This document shows positions 7,550 through 15,983 of a DNA stretch of 33,861 nucleotides, one piece after another. The notes below the pieces were generated by a model that worked only from the letters and a program-made list of their open reading frames with translations, had not been told where the DNA came from and searched no databases. Source of the DNA: JBBCJT01 sp037190665 (GTDB taxonomy: Bacteria; Pseudomonadota; Alphaproteobacteria; Acetobacterales; Acetobacteraceae); assembly GCA_037190665.1 (NCBI GenBank), contig JBBCJT010000036.1:1-33861 (forward strand). Reading direction: 5' to 3'. Numbering within the stretch: the stretch's first letter is position 1; the number at the start of each line of letters is the position of its first letter. Made by a program: the position numbers and the translations under genes.

Positions 7550-8116
7550 ATGCGGGCAATCATGATTCTGCTGCGTCACGGTCAGAGCGAGTTCAACCTC
7601 CATTTCACCCACTCGCGGCGCGACCCGGGCATCCGGGACCCCAAGCTGACCGAGCTGGGCTGGGCGCAGGCACGGGAGGCCGGCCAGGCGCTTGCGGGCC
7701 ACGGGCTGCAGCGGATCCTCGTCTCCCCCTACACCCGCGCGCTGGAGACGGCCCACGGCGTGAACGAGGCGCTGCGCCTGCCGATCCACGTGAATACGAC
7801 GGTGCGGGAGCGCTACGCCTTCACCTGCGACATCGGCACCGCCCGCAGCGCGCTGTGCTCGGCGTGGCCCGATCTGGACCTGTCCCACATCGACGACGTG
7901 TGGTGGCCGGCCGACGAGGAGCCGGAGGACCAGGTGATCGGTCGCGCGGCGGTCTTCCGGGCCGAGATGGCCGCCCTGCCCGACTGGCGCGACACGCTGG
8001 TGATCAGCCACTGGGGCTTCATCCTGTCGCTGACGGGCCGGTCCATGGCGAACGGCACATGGCTGCGCTTCGACCCCACCGAACCCGCCCCCGCGGAGGT
8101 CGTGTGGCGTCCGTGA
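7550..8116 (+). CDS. Histidine phosphatase (phosphoglycerate mutase-like) family protein
   Basis: A 188-residue protein of the histidine phosphatase superfamily. The N-terminal LLRHGQSEFN contains the phospho-acceptor His (H10). An Arg follows in SPYTRALETA, and the second catalytic His is in VISHWGFI. The superfamily includes cofactor-dependent phosphoglycerate mutase and many small-molecule phosphatases. This short form, lacking the PGM-specific regions, is more likely a phosphatase of unknown substrate. An alternative start at 7562 would trim four residues, and neither start has a clear ribosome site. secB follows by 47 bp. Confidence 0.87.
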   Translation: MRAIMILLRHGQSEFNLHFTHSRRDPGIRDPKLTELGWAQAREAGQALAGHGLQRILVSPYTRALETAHGVNEALRLPIHVNTTVRERYAFTCDIGTARSALCSAWPDLDLSHIDDVWWPADEEPEDQVIGRAAVFRAEMAALPDWRDTLVISHWGFILSLTGRSMANGTWLRFDPTEPAPAEVVWRP

Positions 8117-8163
8117 GCCACTCGTGCTAGCCCGCCGCGGCTTCTGAAAGACCGCCCAGGATC

Positions 8164-8655
8164 ATGTCCGACACCATTCCGCCACCGCCGCCACCGCCCT
8201 CCACCAACGGCCAGCAGCCGCCGCTGGTGGTGAACCTGCAGTACACCAAGGATCTCAGCTTCGAGGTTCCCGGCGCGCCGGAGACCTACCTGACGCTGAA
8301 ACAGCAGCCGCAGGTCAATATCAACCTGGACGTGCAGGCCCGCCGCCTGAACGATACCCAGCAGATGTACGAGATCACGCTGGCCATCAAGGTCGAGGCG
8401 AACTCGGACGGCAAGCCGGTCTTCATCGCGGAACTGGCCTATTGCGGGCTGTTCACGCTGAACAACATCCCCGAGCAGGCGGTGGAGCCGGTGCTGCTGG
8501 TCGAATGCCCGCGCATCCTGTTCCCCTTCGCGCGCAACATCCTTGCCGATGTCACCCGCGACGGCGGTTTCCCGCCGGTGATGCTCACGCCGATCGACTT
8601 CCTCGCCCTGTGGCAGTCCCGGCGCGGCCAGGCCAACGTCTCGGGCACCGCCTGA
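8164..8655 (+). CDS. secB: Protein-export chaperone SecB
   Basis: A 163-residue cytoplasmic tetrameric chaperone that keeps precursor proteins unfolded and passes them to SecA. A Pro-rich N-terminus (SDTIPPPPPPP) precedes the SecB fold. Family motifs are YTKDLSFEVPGAPE, LAYCGLFTL, PRILFPFARNILADVTRDGG and FPPVMLTPIDF. CCAGG precedes the ATG. It lies near the Tim44-like/mltA pair, an order common in alphaproteobacteria, and 153 bp ahead of tatA, so two export-related genes adjoin. Confidence 0.96.
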   Translation: MSDTIPPPPPPPSTNGQQPPLVVNLQYTKDLSFEVPGAPETYLTLKQQPQVNINLDVQARRLNDTQQMYEITLAIKVEANSDGKPVFIAELAYCGLFTLNNIPEQAVEPVLLVECPRILFPFARNILADVTRDGGFPPVMLTPIDFLALWQSRRGQANVSGTA

Positions 8656-8808
8656 AACCGGCCCGGGCAGGGGCGCGCCAGCGAAACATCGCTTGCAAGC
8701 GCCTCCGCCGCGGGCCATGTGATTTTTGCGGCTAAGGGCGGCCCGGGATAGGGTCCCCAGCCAGGAAGGGGCATGCGCGCCCCGCAGTTTTTTCGGGAGT
8801 GGAGCGCG

Positions 8809-9063
8809 ATGGGGAGCTTCAGCATCTGGCACTGGCTCGTCGTGCTGCTGGTCGTCCTGCTGCTGTTCGGCGGCGGCAAGATCAGCGGCCTGATGGGCGA
8901 TCTGGCCAAGGGCATCAAGTCGTTCAAGAAGAACATGGCCGAAGATGACAAGGACGAGAGCATGGCGGCGACAGCCGACCAGAAGCCGGCCGGGTCGATC
9001 AGCGGCCCCGGTGCGGCGGGCACGTCCAGCACGTCGCAGACGACGGCCGCCCGCCAGGGCTGA
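8809..9063 (+). CDS. tatA: Twin-arginine translocase subunit TatA
   Basis: An 84-residue Tat pore component with the usual order: a short N-terminal periplasmic stretch, one membrane helix (about residues 5-21: IWHWLVVLLVVLLLFGGGK), a hinge Gly, an amphipathic helix (LMGDLAKGIKSFKKNM) and an acidic, Ala/Ser/Thr-rich tail. The ATG at 8809 is chosen over one 36 bp upstream because it gives the standard MGSFSIWHW start and has GGGAGTGGAG just ahead. tatB and tatC are not adjacent. The TatA rather than TatB assignment rests on the FGGGKI sequence and the short tail. Confidence 0.94.
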   Translation: MGSFSIWHWLVVLLVVLLLFGGGKISGLMGDLAKGIKSFKKNMAEDDKDESMAATADQKPAGSISGPGAAGTSSTSQTTAARQG

Positions 9064-9112
9064 GGCCCGCTAGGGCTGAGCCTCGGGCCGACTGGATTTT
9101 CGCTTTGCGATT

Positions 9113-9150
9113 GACGCCGCGGCCCGCATAGGGTCGCGGCGTCGCCTTTT
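9113..9150 (+). terminator. Probable terminator hairpin between tatA and the TRAP permease gene
   Basis: A 9-bp perfect stem, GACGCCGCG (9113-9121) and CGCGGCGTC (9135-9143), has an inner CCC/GGG pairing and is followed by GCCTTTTG. The T run is short, so termination may be partial. It could instead be a leader structure of the TRAP gene. Confidence 0.45.
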
Positions 9151-9181
9151 GCGGGCGGCCGACAGGGGGGAATCCGTCCGC

Positions 9182-11155
9182 ATGAACGAATCTGCGGCGA
9201 ACGCGGCTGTTCCGCAGCAGCCAGTCGACGACATGGAATTCGCCTCCGCCCGGCGGGAGCTGGGCGGCTGGCAGGGGCAGGTGTGGCGTATCGCCGCGAT
9301 CTGCTTCGTGCTGTGGCACATGTGGGCGCTGCTGGTCCGCCCGATCGACCCCACCGTCTACCGCGCGCTGCACGTCTTCCTCGGCTGCGGGCTCGCGCTC
9401 GCCCTGTTCGCGCCGTCCGCCCGCGCGGCGGGCAGCCGTGTGCCCTGGTACGACGCCGCCCTGATCCTGCTCTCGGTGCTGGTGCCCATCCACTACGTGC
9501 TCGATGCGGACGGGATCGAGATGCGCAGCTTCATGGGCCCGAGCCAGCGCGACTTCTGGGTCGCCGGCATCGGCATGCTGGTGCTGATGGAGTTCACCCG
9601 TCGCGTCGCCGGGATCGCGATGCCGCTGATCGCGATCGGCTTCATCGCCTATGTCTTCGTCGGCCCGTGGATGCCGGGCATCTTCTACCACCGCGGCGTC
9701 GGCATCGATCAGGCGCTCAGCGAGCTGTTCAACAACAACGGCGTGCTGGGCGAGGTGGTGCAGGTCTCCGCCACCTTCATCATCATGTTCGTGGTGTTCG
9801 CCGCCTTCCTGCAGGCGAGCAAGGCTGGCGACTACCTCAACGACGTCGCCCTCGCCATGGTCGGCTGGGCACGCGGCGGACCGGCGAAGGTGACGGTGAT
9901 CTCGGGCGCGATGTTCGGCGCGATCAGCGGCTCCTCGGTCGCGAACGTCGTCGCCTCGGGCACCTTCACCATCCCGATGATGCGCCGCGTCGGCTACAAC
10001 CGGCACACCGCGGCGGCCGTGGAGGCGACGTCCTCGACCGGCGGGCAGATCACGCCGCCGGTGATGGGCGCGGGCGCGTTCATCATGGCCGAGACGATCG
10101 GCATGCCGTACATCGAGATCGCCATCGCGGCGATCATCCCGGCCTTCCTGTTCTATGTCGGCAACTACGCGCACTGCGACCTGCACGCGCGGCGCAACGG
10201 CCTGCACGGCCTGCCGCGCAGCGAGCTGCCGCGCTGGTCCGGGCTGATCCGCCACGTCTACATGATCTCGCCGCTGGTGCTGCTGGTGTGGATGATGATG
10301 GCGGGCTACTCGCCCTTCCGCGCCGCCGGCTGGGGCATCGCGGCGACGCTCGCGATCATGATCGCCACCATGCTCGTGCACGCGATCTGGCTGCGCGGGC
10401 TGGGGCTGATCGGCGGCACCGTCGCGGCGGTGCGCGAGTTCGTCCATGCCTTCATCGAGGCGCTGGTCGGCTCCTCGCGCGAGGTGCTGCAGCTCATCGC
10501 CGTCTGCGCGACGGCCGGCATCATCGCGGGCGTGATCGGGCTGACCGGCATCGGCGGACGCTTCGCGACCACGCTGCTCTCGGTGGCGGATGCGTCGGCC
10601 CTGCTCGCCATGATCATGGCGATGATCGTGGCGATGATCCTCGGCCTCGGCGTGCCGACCACGGCCGCCTACGTCATCGCCGCCGCCGTGGTCGCGCCGG
10701 GGCTGATCAAGATCGGCGTCGCGCCGCTGGTCGCGCACATGTTCATCTTCTTCTACGCCGTGCTGTCGGCGATCACGCCGCCGGTCGCGGTCGCCTCCTT
10801 CGCCGCCGCGGGGCTTGCCGGGGCGGATATGTGGCGCACCAGCATCACGGCGGTGCGGCTGGGGGCGGCGATCTTCCTGGTGCCGTTCATGTTCTGGCTC
10901 TCCCCTGCCCTGCTCGCGCAGGGGCCGCTGACCGAGATCCTGTTCATGACGGGCACTGCCACGATCGGCGTCATCCTGCTCGCGACCGGGCTGGAGGGAT
11001 GGTTCGGCAAGGGGCCGCTGCCGGTGCCGCTGCGCGTGGCGGCCTTCGGCGGAGGGCTGTGCCTGATGATCCCCGGCATCTGGACCGACCTCGTCGGCGT
11101 CGCGATCGGCGGGGCGCTGTGGCTCTGGCAGCGGAGCCGCCATGCCGCCGCCTGA
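9182..11155 (+). CDS. TRAP transporter, fused 4TM/12TM permease subunits
   Basis: A 657-residue integral membrane protein of the TRAP fused-permease family, the DctQ-like and DctM-like parts in one chain, as found in TAXI-type TRAP systems. These use an ion gradient to import organic acids or other solutes delivered by a periplasmic binding protein. Typical DctM features are GAISGSSVANVVASGTFTIP, STGGQITPPVMGAGAFIMAE and LGLGVPTTAAYVIAAAVVAP. I chose ATG 9182, with a run of six G 11 nt upstream, over a TTG at 9149. No TAXI or DctP binding-protein gene is nearby, so the solute is unknown. The end overlaps mtnB by 14 bp, implying one transcript with methionine salvage. Confidence 0.92.
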   Translation: MNESAANAAVPQQPVDDMEFASARRELGGWQGQVWRIAAICFVLWHMWALLVRPIDPTVYRALHVFLGCGLALALFAPSARAAGSRVPWYDAALILLSVLVPIHYVLDADGIEMRSFMGPSQRDFWVAGIGMLVLMEFTRRVAGIAMPLIAIGFIAYVFVGPWMPGIFYHRGVGIDQALSELFNNNGVLGEVVQVSATFIIMFVVFAAFLQASKAGDYLNDVALAMVGWARGGPAKVTVISGAMFGAISGSSVANVVASGTFTIPMMRRVGYNRHTAAAVEATSSTGGQITPPVMGAGAFIMAETIGMPYIEIAIAAIIPAFLFYVGNYAHCDLHARRNGLHGLPRSELPRWSGLIRHVYMISPLVLLVWMMMAGYSPFRAAGWGIAATLAIMIATMLVHAIWLRGLGLIGGTVAAVREFVHAFIEALVGSSREVLQLIAVCATAGIIAGVIGLTGIGGRFATTLLSVADASALLAMIMAMIVAMILGLGVPTTAAYVIAAAVVAPGLIKIGVAPLVAHMFIFFYAVLSAITPPVAVASFAAAGLAGADMWRTSITAVRLGAAIFLVPFMFWLSPALLAQGPLTEILFMTGTATIGVILLATGLEGWFGKGPLPVPLRVAAFGGGLCLMIPGIWTDLVGVAIGGALWLWQRSRHAAA

Positions 11156-11738
11156 CTGGGCCGCCGAGGCCATCATCCGGGCCGGGCGGCGGATGGACGC
11201 GCAGGGCTGGGTGCCGGCGACCGCGGGCAACATCAGCCTGCGCGTCGCCCCCGGCCGCATCGCCATCACCGCCTCGGGCGTGCACAAGGGCATGCTCACG
11301 GCACGCGACGTGATGCTGGTGGACGCAGCGGGCGCCGCCGTCACGCCGGGCCTGCGGCCGAGCGCGGAAACCGGCCTGCACTGCCAGCTCTACGCCCTGC
11401 TGCCGGAGACGGAGGCGGTGCTGCACGGCCATTCGGTGGCGGCGACGGTGCTCTCGCAGGGGGCGGATGCCATCGAGCTGGAGGGGTACGAGCTGCTCAA
11501 GGCGTTCGGCGCCAGCACGCACGACGTCCGGCTGACCGTGCCGGTGGTCGCCAACGACCAGGACATCCCCCGTCTCGCCGCCGCCATCGCCCCCGCCCTT
11601 GAACGGGGCGCCCCAGCCTATGTAATCCGCGGCCACGGCACCTATGTATGGGGCCGCACCATGAACGAGGCGATGGCACGGCTGGAGGCGCTGGAGTTCC
11701 TTCTGGCCTGCACGCTGGAACGCCGGAGGATCGCATGA
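11142..11738 (+). CDS. mtnB: Methylthioribulose-1-phosphate dehydratase
   Basis: A 198-residue class II aldolase/adducin-fold enzyme that dehydrates 5-methylthioribulose 1-phosphate to the diketone of the methionine-salvage pathway. Zinc-binding histidines fit LHGHSV (H95, H97) and RGHGTYVWG (H165). The substrate-site ATAGNISLR is intact, as is MLVDAAG. The assigned ATG lies inside the end of the TRAP permease gene (14-bp overlap). The next ATG is about 50 bp later and would remove conserved helix residues. It is followed by mtnD with an ATGA overlap. The salvage assignment is firm because mtnD and mtnC adjoin. Confidence 0.94.
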   Translation: MPPPDWAAEAIIRAGRRMDAQGWVPATAGNISLRVAPGRIAITASGVHKGMLTARDVMLVDAAGAAVTPGLRPSAETGLHCQLYALLPETEAVLHGHSVAATVLSQGADAIELEGYELLKAFGASTHDVRLTVPVVANDQDIPRLAAAIAPALERGAPAYVIRGHGTYVWGRTMNEAMARLEALEFLLACTLERRRIA

Positions 11739-12271
11739 GCCGCCTGACCATCTACGCCGACGACGCACCCGGCACGAAGCTGCTGCAGACCGAGGACGCG
11801 GAGAAGATCGCCGCCGAGCTGGGCCGGATCGGCGTGCGCTTCGAACGCTGGCAGAGCGCTGTCGCCGTCTCGCCCGACGATTCGCAGGACGACATCCTCG
11901 CCGCCTACCGGCCGCATCTGGACGCGCTGATGGGCGGCAAGGCCGGCTCGGCGGACGTGATCCGGCTGACGCCCGACCACCCGCAGGCCGCGGCGATGCG
12001 CGCCAAGTTCCTCGAGGAGCACATCCACACCGAGGACGAGGTGCGCTTCTTCGTCGACGGCGCGGGCAACTTCATCATGCACGTGGACGGCCGCATCTAC
12101 GACGCGCACTGCGAGGCGGGCGACCTGATCTCCGTGCCGGCGAACACCAGGCACTGGTTCGATGCCGGCGAGGCGCCGCGCTTCACCGCCCTGCGCATCT
12201 TCGAGGACACGTCCGGCTGGGTGCCGCACTTCACCGGCGACGACATCAGCAAGCGCTTCCCCGCGGCTTGA
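11735..12271 (+). CDS. mtnD: Acireductone dioxygenase
   Basis: A 178-residue cupin that oxidises acireductone with O2. The Fe(II) form yields the methionine precursor 4-methylthio-2-oxobutanoate, while the Ni(II) form makes methylthiopropionate, CO and formate. Metal ligands fit the family exactly: H96 and H98 (EEHIHTEDE), E102 and H140 (TRHWF). The ATG overlaps the mtnB stop, with CGGAGGA upstream. An in-frame extension is rejected because it would lie wholly within mtnB. The formate-forming off-path is worth noting given the formate dehydrogenase operon in the window, but I infer no direct link. Confidence 0.95.
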   Translation: MSRLTIYADDAPGTKLLQTEDAEKIAAELGRIGVRFERWQSAVAVSPDDSQDDILAAYRPHLDALMGGKAGSADVIRLTPDHPQAAAMRAKFLEEHIHTEDEVRFFVDGAGNFIMHVDGRIYDAHCEAGDLISVPANTRHWFDAGEAPRFTALRIFEDTSGWVPHFTGDDISKRFPAA

Positions 12272-12918
12272 GCACGATCCGCGCGGTCGTCACCGATATC
12301 GAGGGCACGACCAGCAGCATCTCCTTCGTCAAGGACGTGCTGTTCCCCTATGCGCGCGCGCGGATGGCCGACTACGTCGCGTCCGGCGGGCCGGGGCTGG
12401 AGGACGTGCCCGGCCCCGACCGGCTGGCCACGCTGCTCGCCTGGATGGACGCGGACGCGAAGGAGACCGCGCTCAAGGCCATCCAGGGCCGCATCTGGCG
12501 CGAGGGGTTCGAGAGCGGGGCGCTGAAGGGGCATCTGTACCCCGATACCGCCCCTGCCCTGCGCCGCTGGGCCGCGCGCGGGCTGCGGCTGTACGTGTAT
12601 TCCTCCGGGTCCGAGGAAGCGCAGCGCCTGCTGTTCGGCCACAGCGCGGCGGGCGACCTCACCGGCCTGTTCGCGGGCTTCTACGACACGCGCATCGGCG
12701 CGAAGCGGGAGGCAGCGAGCTACGCCGCGATCGCGCGCGCGATCGGCCTGCCGGCGGACGCGACCCTGTTCCTCTCCGACGTCGCCGCCGAACTCGACGC
12801 TGCTGCGCAGGCGGGCTTCGTCACCTGCCAGCTCCTGCGGCCCGAGGATGGCGCGGTGCCGGGGGCGCATGCGCAGGAAGCGGATTTCGACGGCGTGGAG
12901 CGACGCTTCGCGCTGTAG
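12268..12918 (+). CDS. mtnC: Enolase-phosphatase E1
   Basis: A 216-residue HAD-superfamily enzyme that enolises and then dephosphorylates 2,3-diketo-5-methylthiopentyl 1-phosphate to acireductone, the MtnD substrate. Motif I is VVTDIEGTTSSISFV (D10, E12), motif II is YVYSSGSEEAQ, a Lys follows in IGAKREA, and motif IV is LFLSDVAAEL. The start is TTG at 12268, overlapping the mtnD stop by four bases. No in-frame ATG lies nearby, so initiation probably relies on coupling. mtnA, mtnK/mtnP and the final transaminase are not in the window. Confidence 0.94.
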   Translation: MSTIRAVVTDIEGTTSSISFVKDVLFPYARARMADYVASGGPGLEDVPGPDRLATLLAWMDADAKETALKAIQGRIWREGFESGALKGHLYPDTAPALRRWAARGLRLYVYSSGSEEAQRLLFGHSAAGDLTGLFAGFYDTRIGAKREAASYAAIARAIGLPADATLFLSDVAAELDAAAQAGFVTCQLLRPEDGAVPGAHAQEADFDGVERRFAL

Positions 12919-12930
12919 TCTTGCGGCCTG

Positions 12931-14841
12931 ATGGAGTCGCGCCGCCCGCCTGCCACCAATCTCGTCCTGACCGGCGCCGGCCATGCCCATCTCGCCGTCC
13001 TGCGCGCATTCGCCGCGCGGCCCGTGCCGGGGCTGCGGCTGACGCTGATCGCCGAGGCCGCGGAGATGCCGCATCGCGCCCGGCTGATGGGCTGGCTCCA
13101 CGGAGCGCAGCCTCATGCCGCGGCGCATGCGGACATCGCCCCGCTCGCGGCGGCCGCCGGGGCGCGGCTGATCCGGGCGGAGCCCGCGGGGCTGGACCTC
13201 GCGGCACGGCGCGTTCTGGTCGCGGGCCGGCCGCCTGTGCCGTTCGACCTGCTCTCGCTCGATCTGGAAGGCAGCTCGGCGCCGCCGGGGGCGACGGAGC
13301 CGGGGCTGTGGCCGCTCGCCGGCTTCGCCACGCGGCTGGAGGCGATGGAGGCGCACCTGCTGCCGGGCGCCCGCATCGGCATCGCAGGCGCGGACGTGGC
13401 CGGCACGGAACTCGCGCTGGCGCTCGCGCGGCGCTTCGCCGGCCATTTCGAGCTGACGCTGATCGCCGAAGGGACCGGCGCGATCCCCGCCGCCCCGCCC
13501 GCCGCGCAGCGCGTCATCGCCGCCGCGCTCGCGGATGCGGGGGTGGCGGTGGCGGCCGGCGTGCGGGCCATTGCCTTCGCCGAGGGGCGGCTTGCCCTGT
13601 CGGACGGCACCTTCCTCGCGCTCGACGAGGTGATCTGGGCGACGCCGCCGCGCGCGCCGGCCTGGCTGGCGGAGAGCGGCCTCGCCACGGCCGAGGACGG
13701 GTCGGTGCGCACCGATGCGATGCTGCGCAGCGTGAGCCATCCCTTCGTGCTGGCCGCCCGCCCCGGCATGCCGCTCGCGGCCAGCCTGCGTGCCGCGGCC
13801 ACTGGCCGCACGCCGCGCCGCGCGCGCCCTCGTCCGGCGCTGCTGACGCGGCTGGACCTCGCCGACGGGCGCGCCGCCGTATGGGCGGGCCAGATGGCGG
13901 TGGCAGGCATTTGGGTCGCGCGACTCGCGGATCGGCTGACCGGCGCGCCGGACACGAAGCGCGCCGTACCTCCGGTTCACCCGGCCCGCGCCGGCTCGCT
14001 CGCACGCGCGCTGGCCGGACATGCGGAACCGCCGCGCGCCGACATCGCGCTGGGCCTGTTCGCGAAGGCGGACGCGCCGGTCGCTGTCCCGCCGGCCGGC
14101 TTCGCCATCGTTCAGGCCGGCACGCGGCTGCGCCTCGCGCTCGACGATCCCTACCTGCGCGGCGAGATCGCTGCCTCCCATGGGCTCGGCCCCATCCTGG
14201 CGATGGGTGCGCAGCCCTGGACCGCGCTCGCCACCGCAGGCGCACCGGAGGAGGCGGACCTCCCCGACACGCTTCGCGGCCTGACGCGCGTGTTGACAGC
14301 CGAAGGCGTGGCACTGATCGGCTGCACGCCAGATACGGACACGGCACTGGGCCTGACCATGACCGGGCTGCTGCGCGCGGACGAGGCATGGCGCCACGAC
14401 GCGCTGCAGGACGGTGACGCGCTCGTGTTGATCAAGCCGCTGGGGACCGCGCTGATCCTGCGCGCCCACGCCGGCGGCAACGCCCGCACTGTCTGGCTGG
14501 ATGCGGCACTCGCCGCCATGCGCCGCACCAACACCGCAGCCGCCCGCATCCTGCGCGCCCACGGCGCTGCCGCCTGCACCTGCATCGCCGACGACGGCTT
14601 CGCCGCGCATCTGGAGCGGATGCTGCGCGCCTCCAGCCTCGATGCCACGTTCGATCCGGCGCACCTGCCGCTGCTGCCCGGCGCGCGTGAACTCGCCGAT
14701 CCCGAGACGGTGATGGCGTGGCCGGAGATCGCCGGCGGGCTGCTCGCGGGCATCGCCGCGGAGCGCGCGGACTCCTGTCTCGCCGCGCTTGCCGGCGCCG
14801 GCTACGCGGCCGCCGTCGTCGCCCGTGTGATACGGGCGTAG
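12931..14841 (+). CDS. FAD-dependent oxidoreductase fused to a degenerate SelD-like domain
   Basis: A 636-residue two-domain protein. Residues 1 to about 330 resemble the NDH-2-like pyridine nucleotide-disulfide oxidoreductases found fused to SelD: the FAD motif is VLTGAGHAHLAVLRAF and a second Rossmann motif is IGIAGADVAGTELALAL. Residues from about 350 resemble selenide, water dikinase (PurM fold): LALDDPYLRGEIAA, LAMGAQPWTALA, KPLGTALI. The catalytic N-terminal Cys/Lys segment is absent. The Mg/ATP sites are altered: SD before IFAMG is GP (P421), GGHT is IGCT (C465), and the Asp of ACTDVTGFG is C551. It is therefore unlikely to make selenophosphate. It starts 12 bp after mtnC. Confidence 0.82.
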   Translation: MESRRPPATNLVLTGAGHAHLAVLRAFAARPVPGLRLTLIAEAAEMPHRARLMGWLHGAQPHAAAHADIAPLAAAAGARLIRAEPAGLDLAARRVLVAGRPPVPFDLLSLDLEGSSAPPGATEPGLWPLAGFATRLEAMEAHLLPGARIGIAGADVAGTELALALARRFAGHFELTLIAEGTGAIPAAPPAAQRVIAAALADAGVAVAAGVRAIAFAEGRLALSDGTFLALDEVIWATPPRAPAWLAESGLATAEDGSVRTDAMLRSVSHPFVLAARPGMPLAASLRAAATGRTPRRARPRPALLTRLDLADGRAAVWAGQMAVAGIWVARLADRLTGAPDTKRAVPPVHPARAGSLARALAGHAEPPRADIALGLFAKADAPVAVPPAGFAIVQAGTRLRLALDDPYLRGEIAASHGLGPILAMGAQPWTALATAGAPEEADLPDTLRGLTRVLTAEGVALIGCTPDTDTALGLTMTGLLRADEAWRHDALQDGDALVLIKPLGTALILRAHAGGNARTVWLDAALAAMRRTNTAAARILRAHGAAACTCIADDGFAAHLERMLRASSLDATFDPAHLPLLPGARELADPETVMAWPEIAGGLLAGIAAERADSCLAALAGAGYAAAVVARVIRA

Positions 14842-14857
14842 ACGGCGGCGCTTCCGG

Positions 14858-15901
14858 CTACACGAAGGTCAGCAGCCGGCGCGGGGTCTCGACAAGGATG
14901 TCGTTGATCTCCGACTCCTCGAACTCGCGGCGGCGCATCAGCGGCAGGATGCGGTTGTGGATATGCGCGTATCCCCAGCCGCCCCAGCGCGTCATGTGCG
15001 CGCGGTGGCAGATGTCGTGCGCGATCACCACCTGGCTGCGATGGCCGCGATCGAGCACCTTGCGGATCGCCCGCAGCCGGCCCGCATCGTTGGGCATGTC
15101 GATGTCGAGGTTGGGGCGGTAGTAGCTGCTCTCCTGCCCGAACAGGTCCCATTCCAGCACCACGCCGGTATCGGCGAGGCGGAACAGCGCATCGTCGTCG
15201 AACAGGGTGCGGTCGATGTGGCACATGATGGTCCGCGACGGATCGCCGCCATTCGCGCGGATGAAATCCATCACCTCCTGCGGCTGGTCCTGCCGCCGGC
15301 CGGGATGGATCGTCAGCGCCGCGCCGGTGTGCTGCTGCGCGATCAGCGCGCCGGCGAGCACCTTGCGCTCCAGCGCCGTCCACGGGTTCTGGCAGCCGAT
15401 CTCCCCGATCAGCCCGGCGCACACATCCGTGCCCCACATACCGGTCTGGACCTGCGCGACCATTTCCTCGGCGAAGCTGTCGATGCTGCGCCCGTGGTTG
15501 GCCGGGTCCTGGTACTCCTCCACGTAGTGGCCGCAACCCATGACGATGTTGCAGCCCGTGGCGCGGGCGACGTCCGCGAGACCGTTCGGGTCGGGCTCGA
15601 TCCCGCCGATGGTCAGCTCGACGATCGTCTCGCAGCCGGCGGCCTTCGCCTCGGCCACCGCCTCGATCGCAACGCCCACGTCGCGCTGGATCGCGTTCGC
15701 GTTGCTCTGGTCCATCGTGGACATCTGGCCCCAGTGATCGGCCAGCACGTCCGGCTCCGGTCCCACCGGCTCGTTGCGCCGCGCGGGCGGAACGAGGTTC
15801 CACAGCAGATGCTCGTGCATCAGCGTGGAGCCGAGCGTGGCCGGATCGACGATGCCGAGCACCGTCTGCGCCTTGCCGCGCAATTCGTCGCGTGTGGGCA
15901 T
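14858..15901 (-). CDS. Phosphotriesterase-family metal-dependent hydrolase
   Basis: A 347-residue TIM-barrel amidohydrolase of the phosphotriesterase family. Metal ligands are HEH (H29, H31), H199 in LTIHPGR, H228 in IMCHID and D296 in IAHDIC. The bridging residue, a carboxylated Lys in classical phosphotriesterase, is Glu here (E167 in LIGEIGC), as in the PTER/PHP branch. The substrate is not known. Lactones, esters or N-acyl compounds are all possible, so the name should not be read as organophosphate hydrolysis. No signal peptide is seen. It converges on the SelD-fusion gene with 16 bp between stops and lies 82 bp downstream of the glutathione peroxidase gene. Confidence 0.88.
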   Translation of the reverse strand: MPTRDELRGKAQTVLGIVDPATLGSTLMHEHLLWNLVPPARRNEPVGPEPDVLADHWGQMSTMDQSNANAIQRDVGVAIEAVAEAKAAGCETIVELTIGGIEPDPNGLADVARATGCNIVMGCGHYVEEYQDPANHGRSIDSFAEEMVAQVQTGMWGTDVCAGLIGEIGCQNPWTALERKVLAGALIAQQHTGAALTIHPGRRQDQPQEVMDFIRANGGDPSRTIMCHIDRTLFDDDALFRLADTGVVLEWDLFGQESSYYRPNLDIDMPNDAGRLRAIRKVLDRGHRSQVVIAHDICHRAHMTRWGGWGYAHIHNRILPLMRRREFEESEINDILVETPRRLLTFV

Positions 15902-15983
15902 ACGATCAACGGGCTCCGCGTTGGTCAGGCTGCATCATCGGATCGATTCCATCCGTTGTTGTGCACCCGCGAGCGTGGACCGA

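Noticed and set aside
9111..9134. TTGACG as a -35 box for the TRAP permease gene
   Set aside because: No -10-like hexamer is found at 16-18 bp. The bases are better explained as the 5' arm of the hairpin at 9113-9143.
8999..11344. A 781-codon minus-strand open frame opposite the TRAP permease
   Set aside because: Its translation is made of runs of Asp, Arg, His and Gly with no recognisable domain, while the plus strand encodes a conserved permease. It is a GC-bias artefact.
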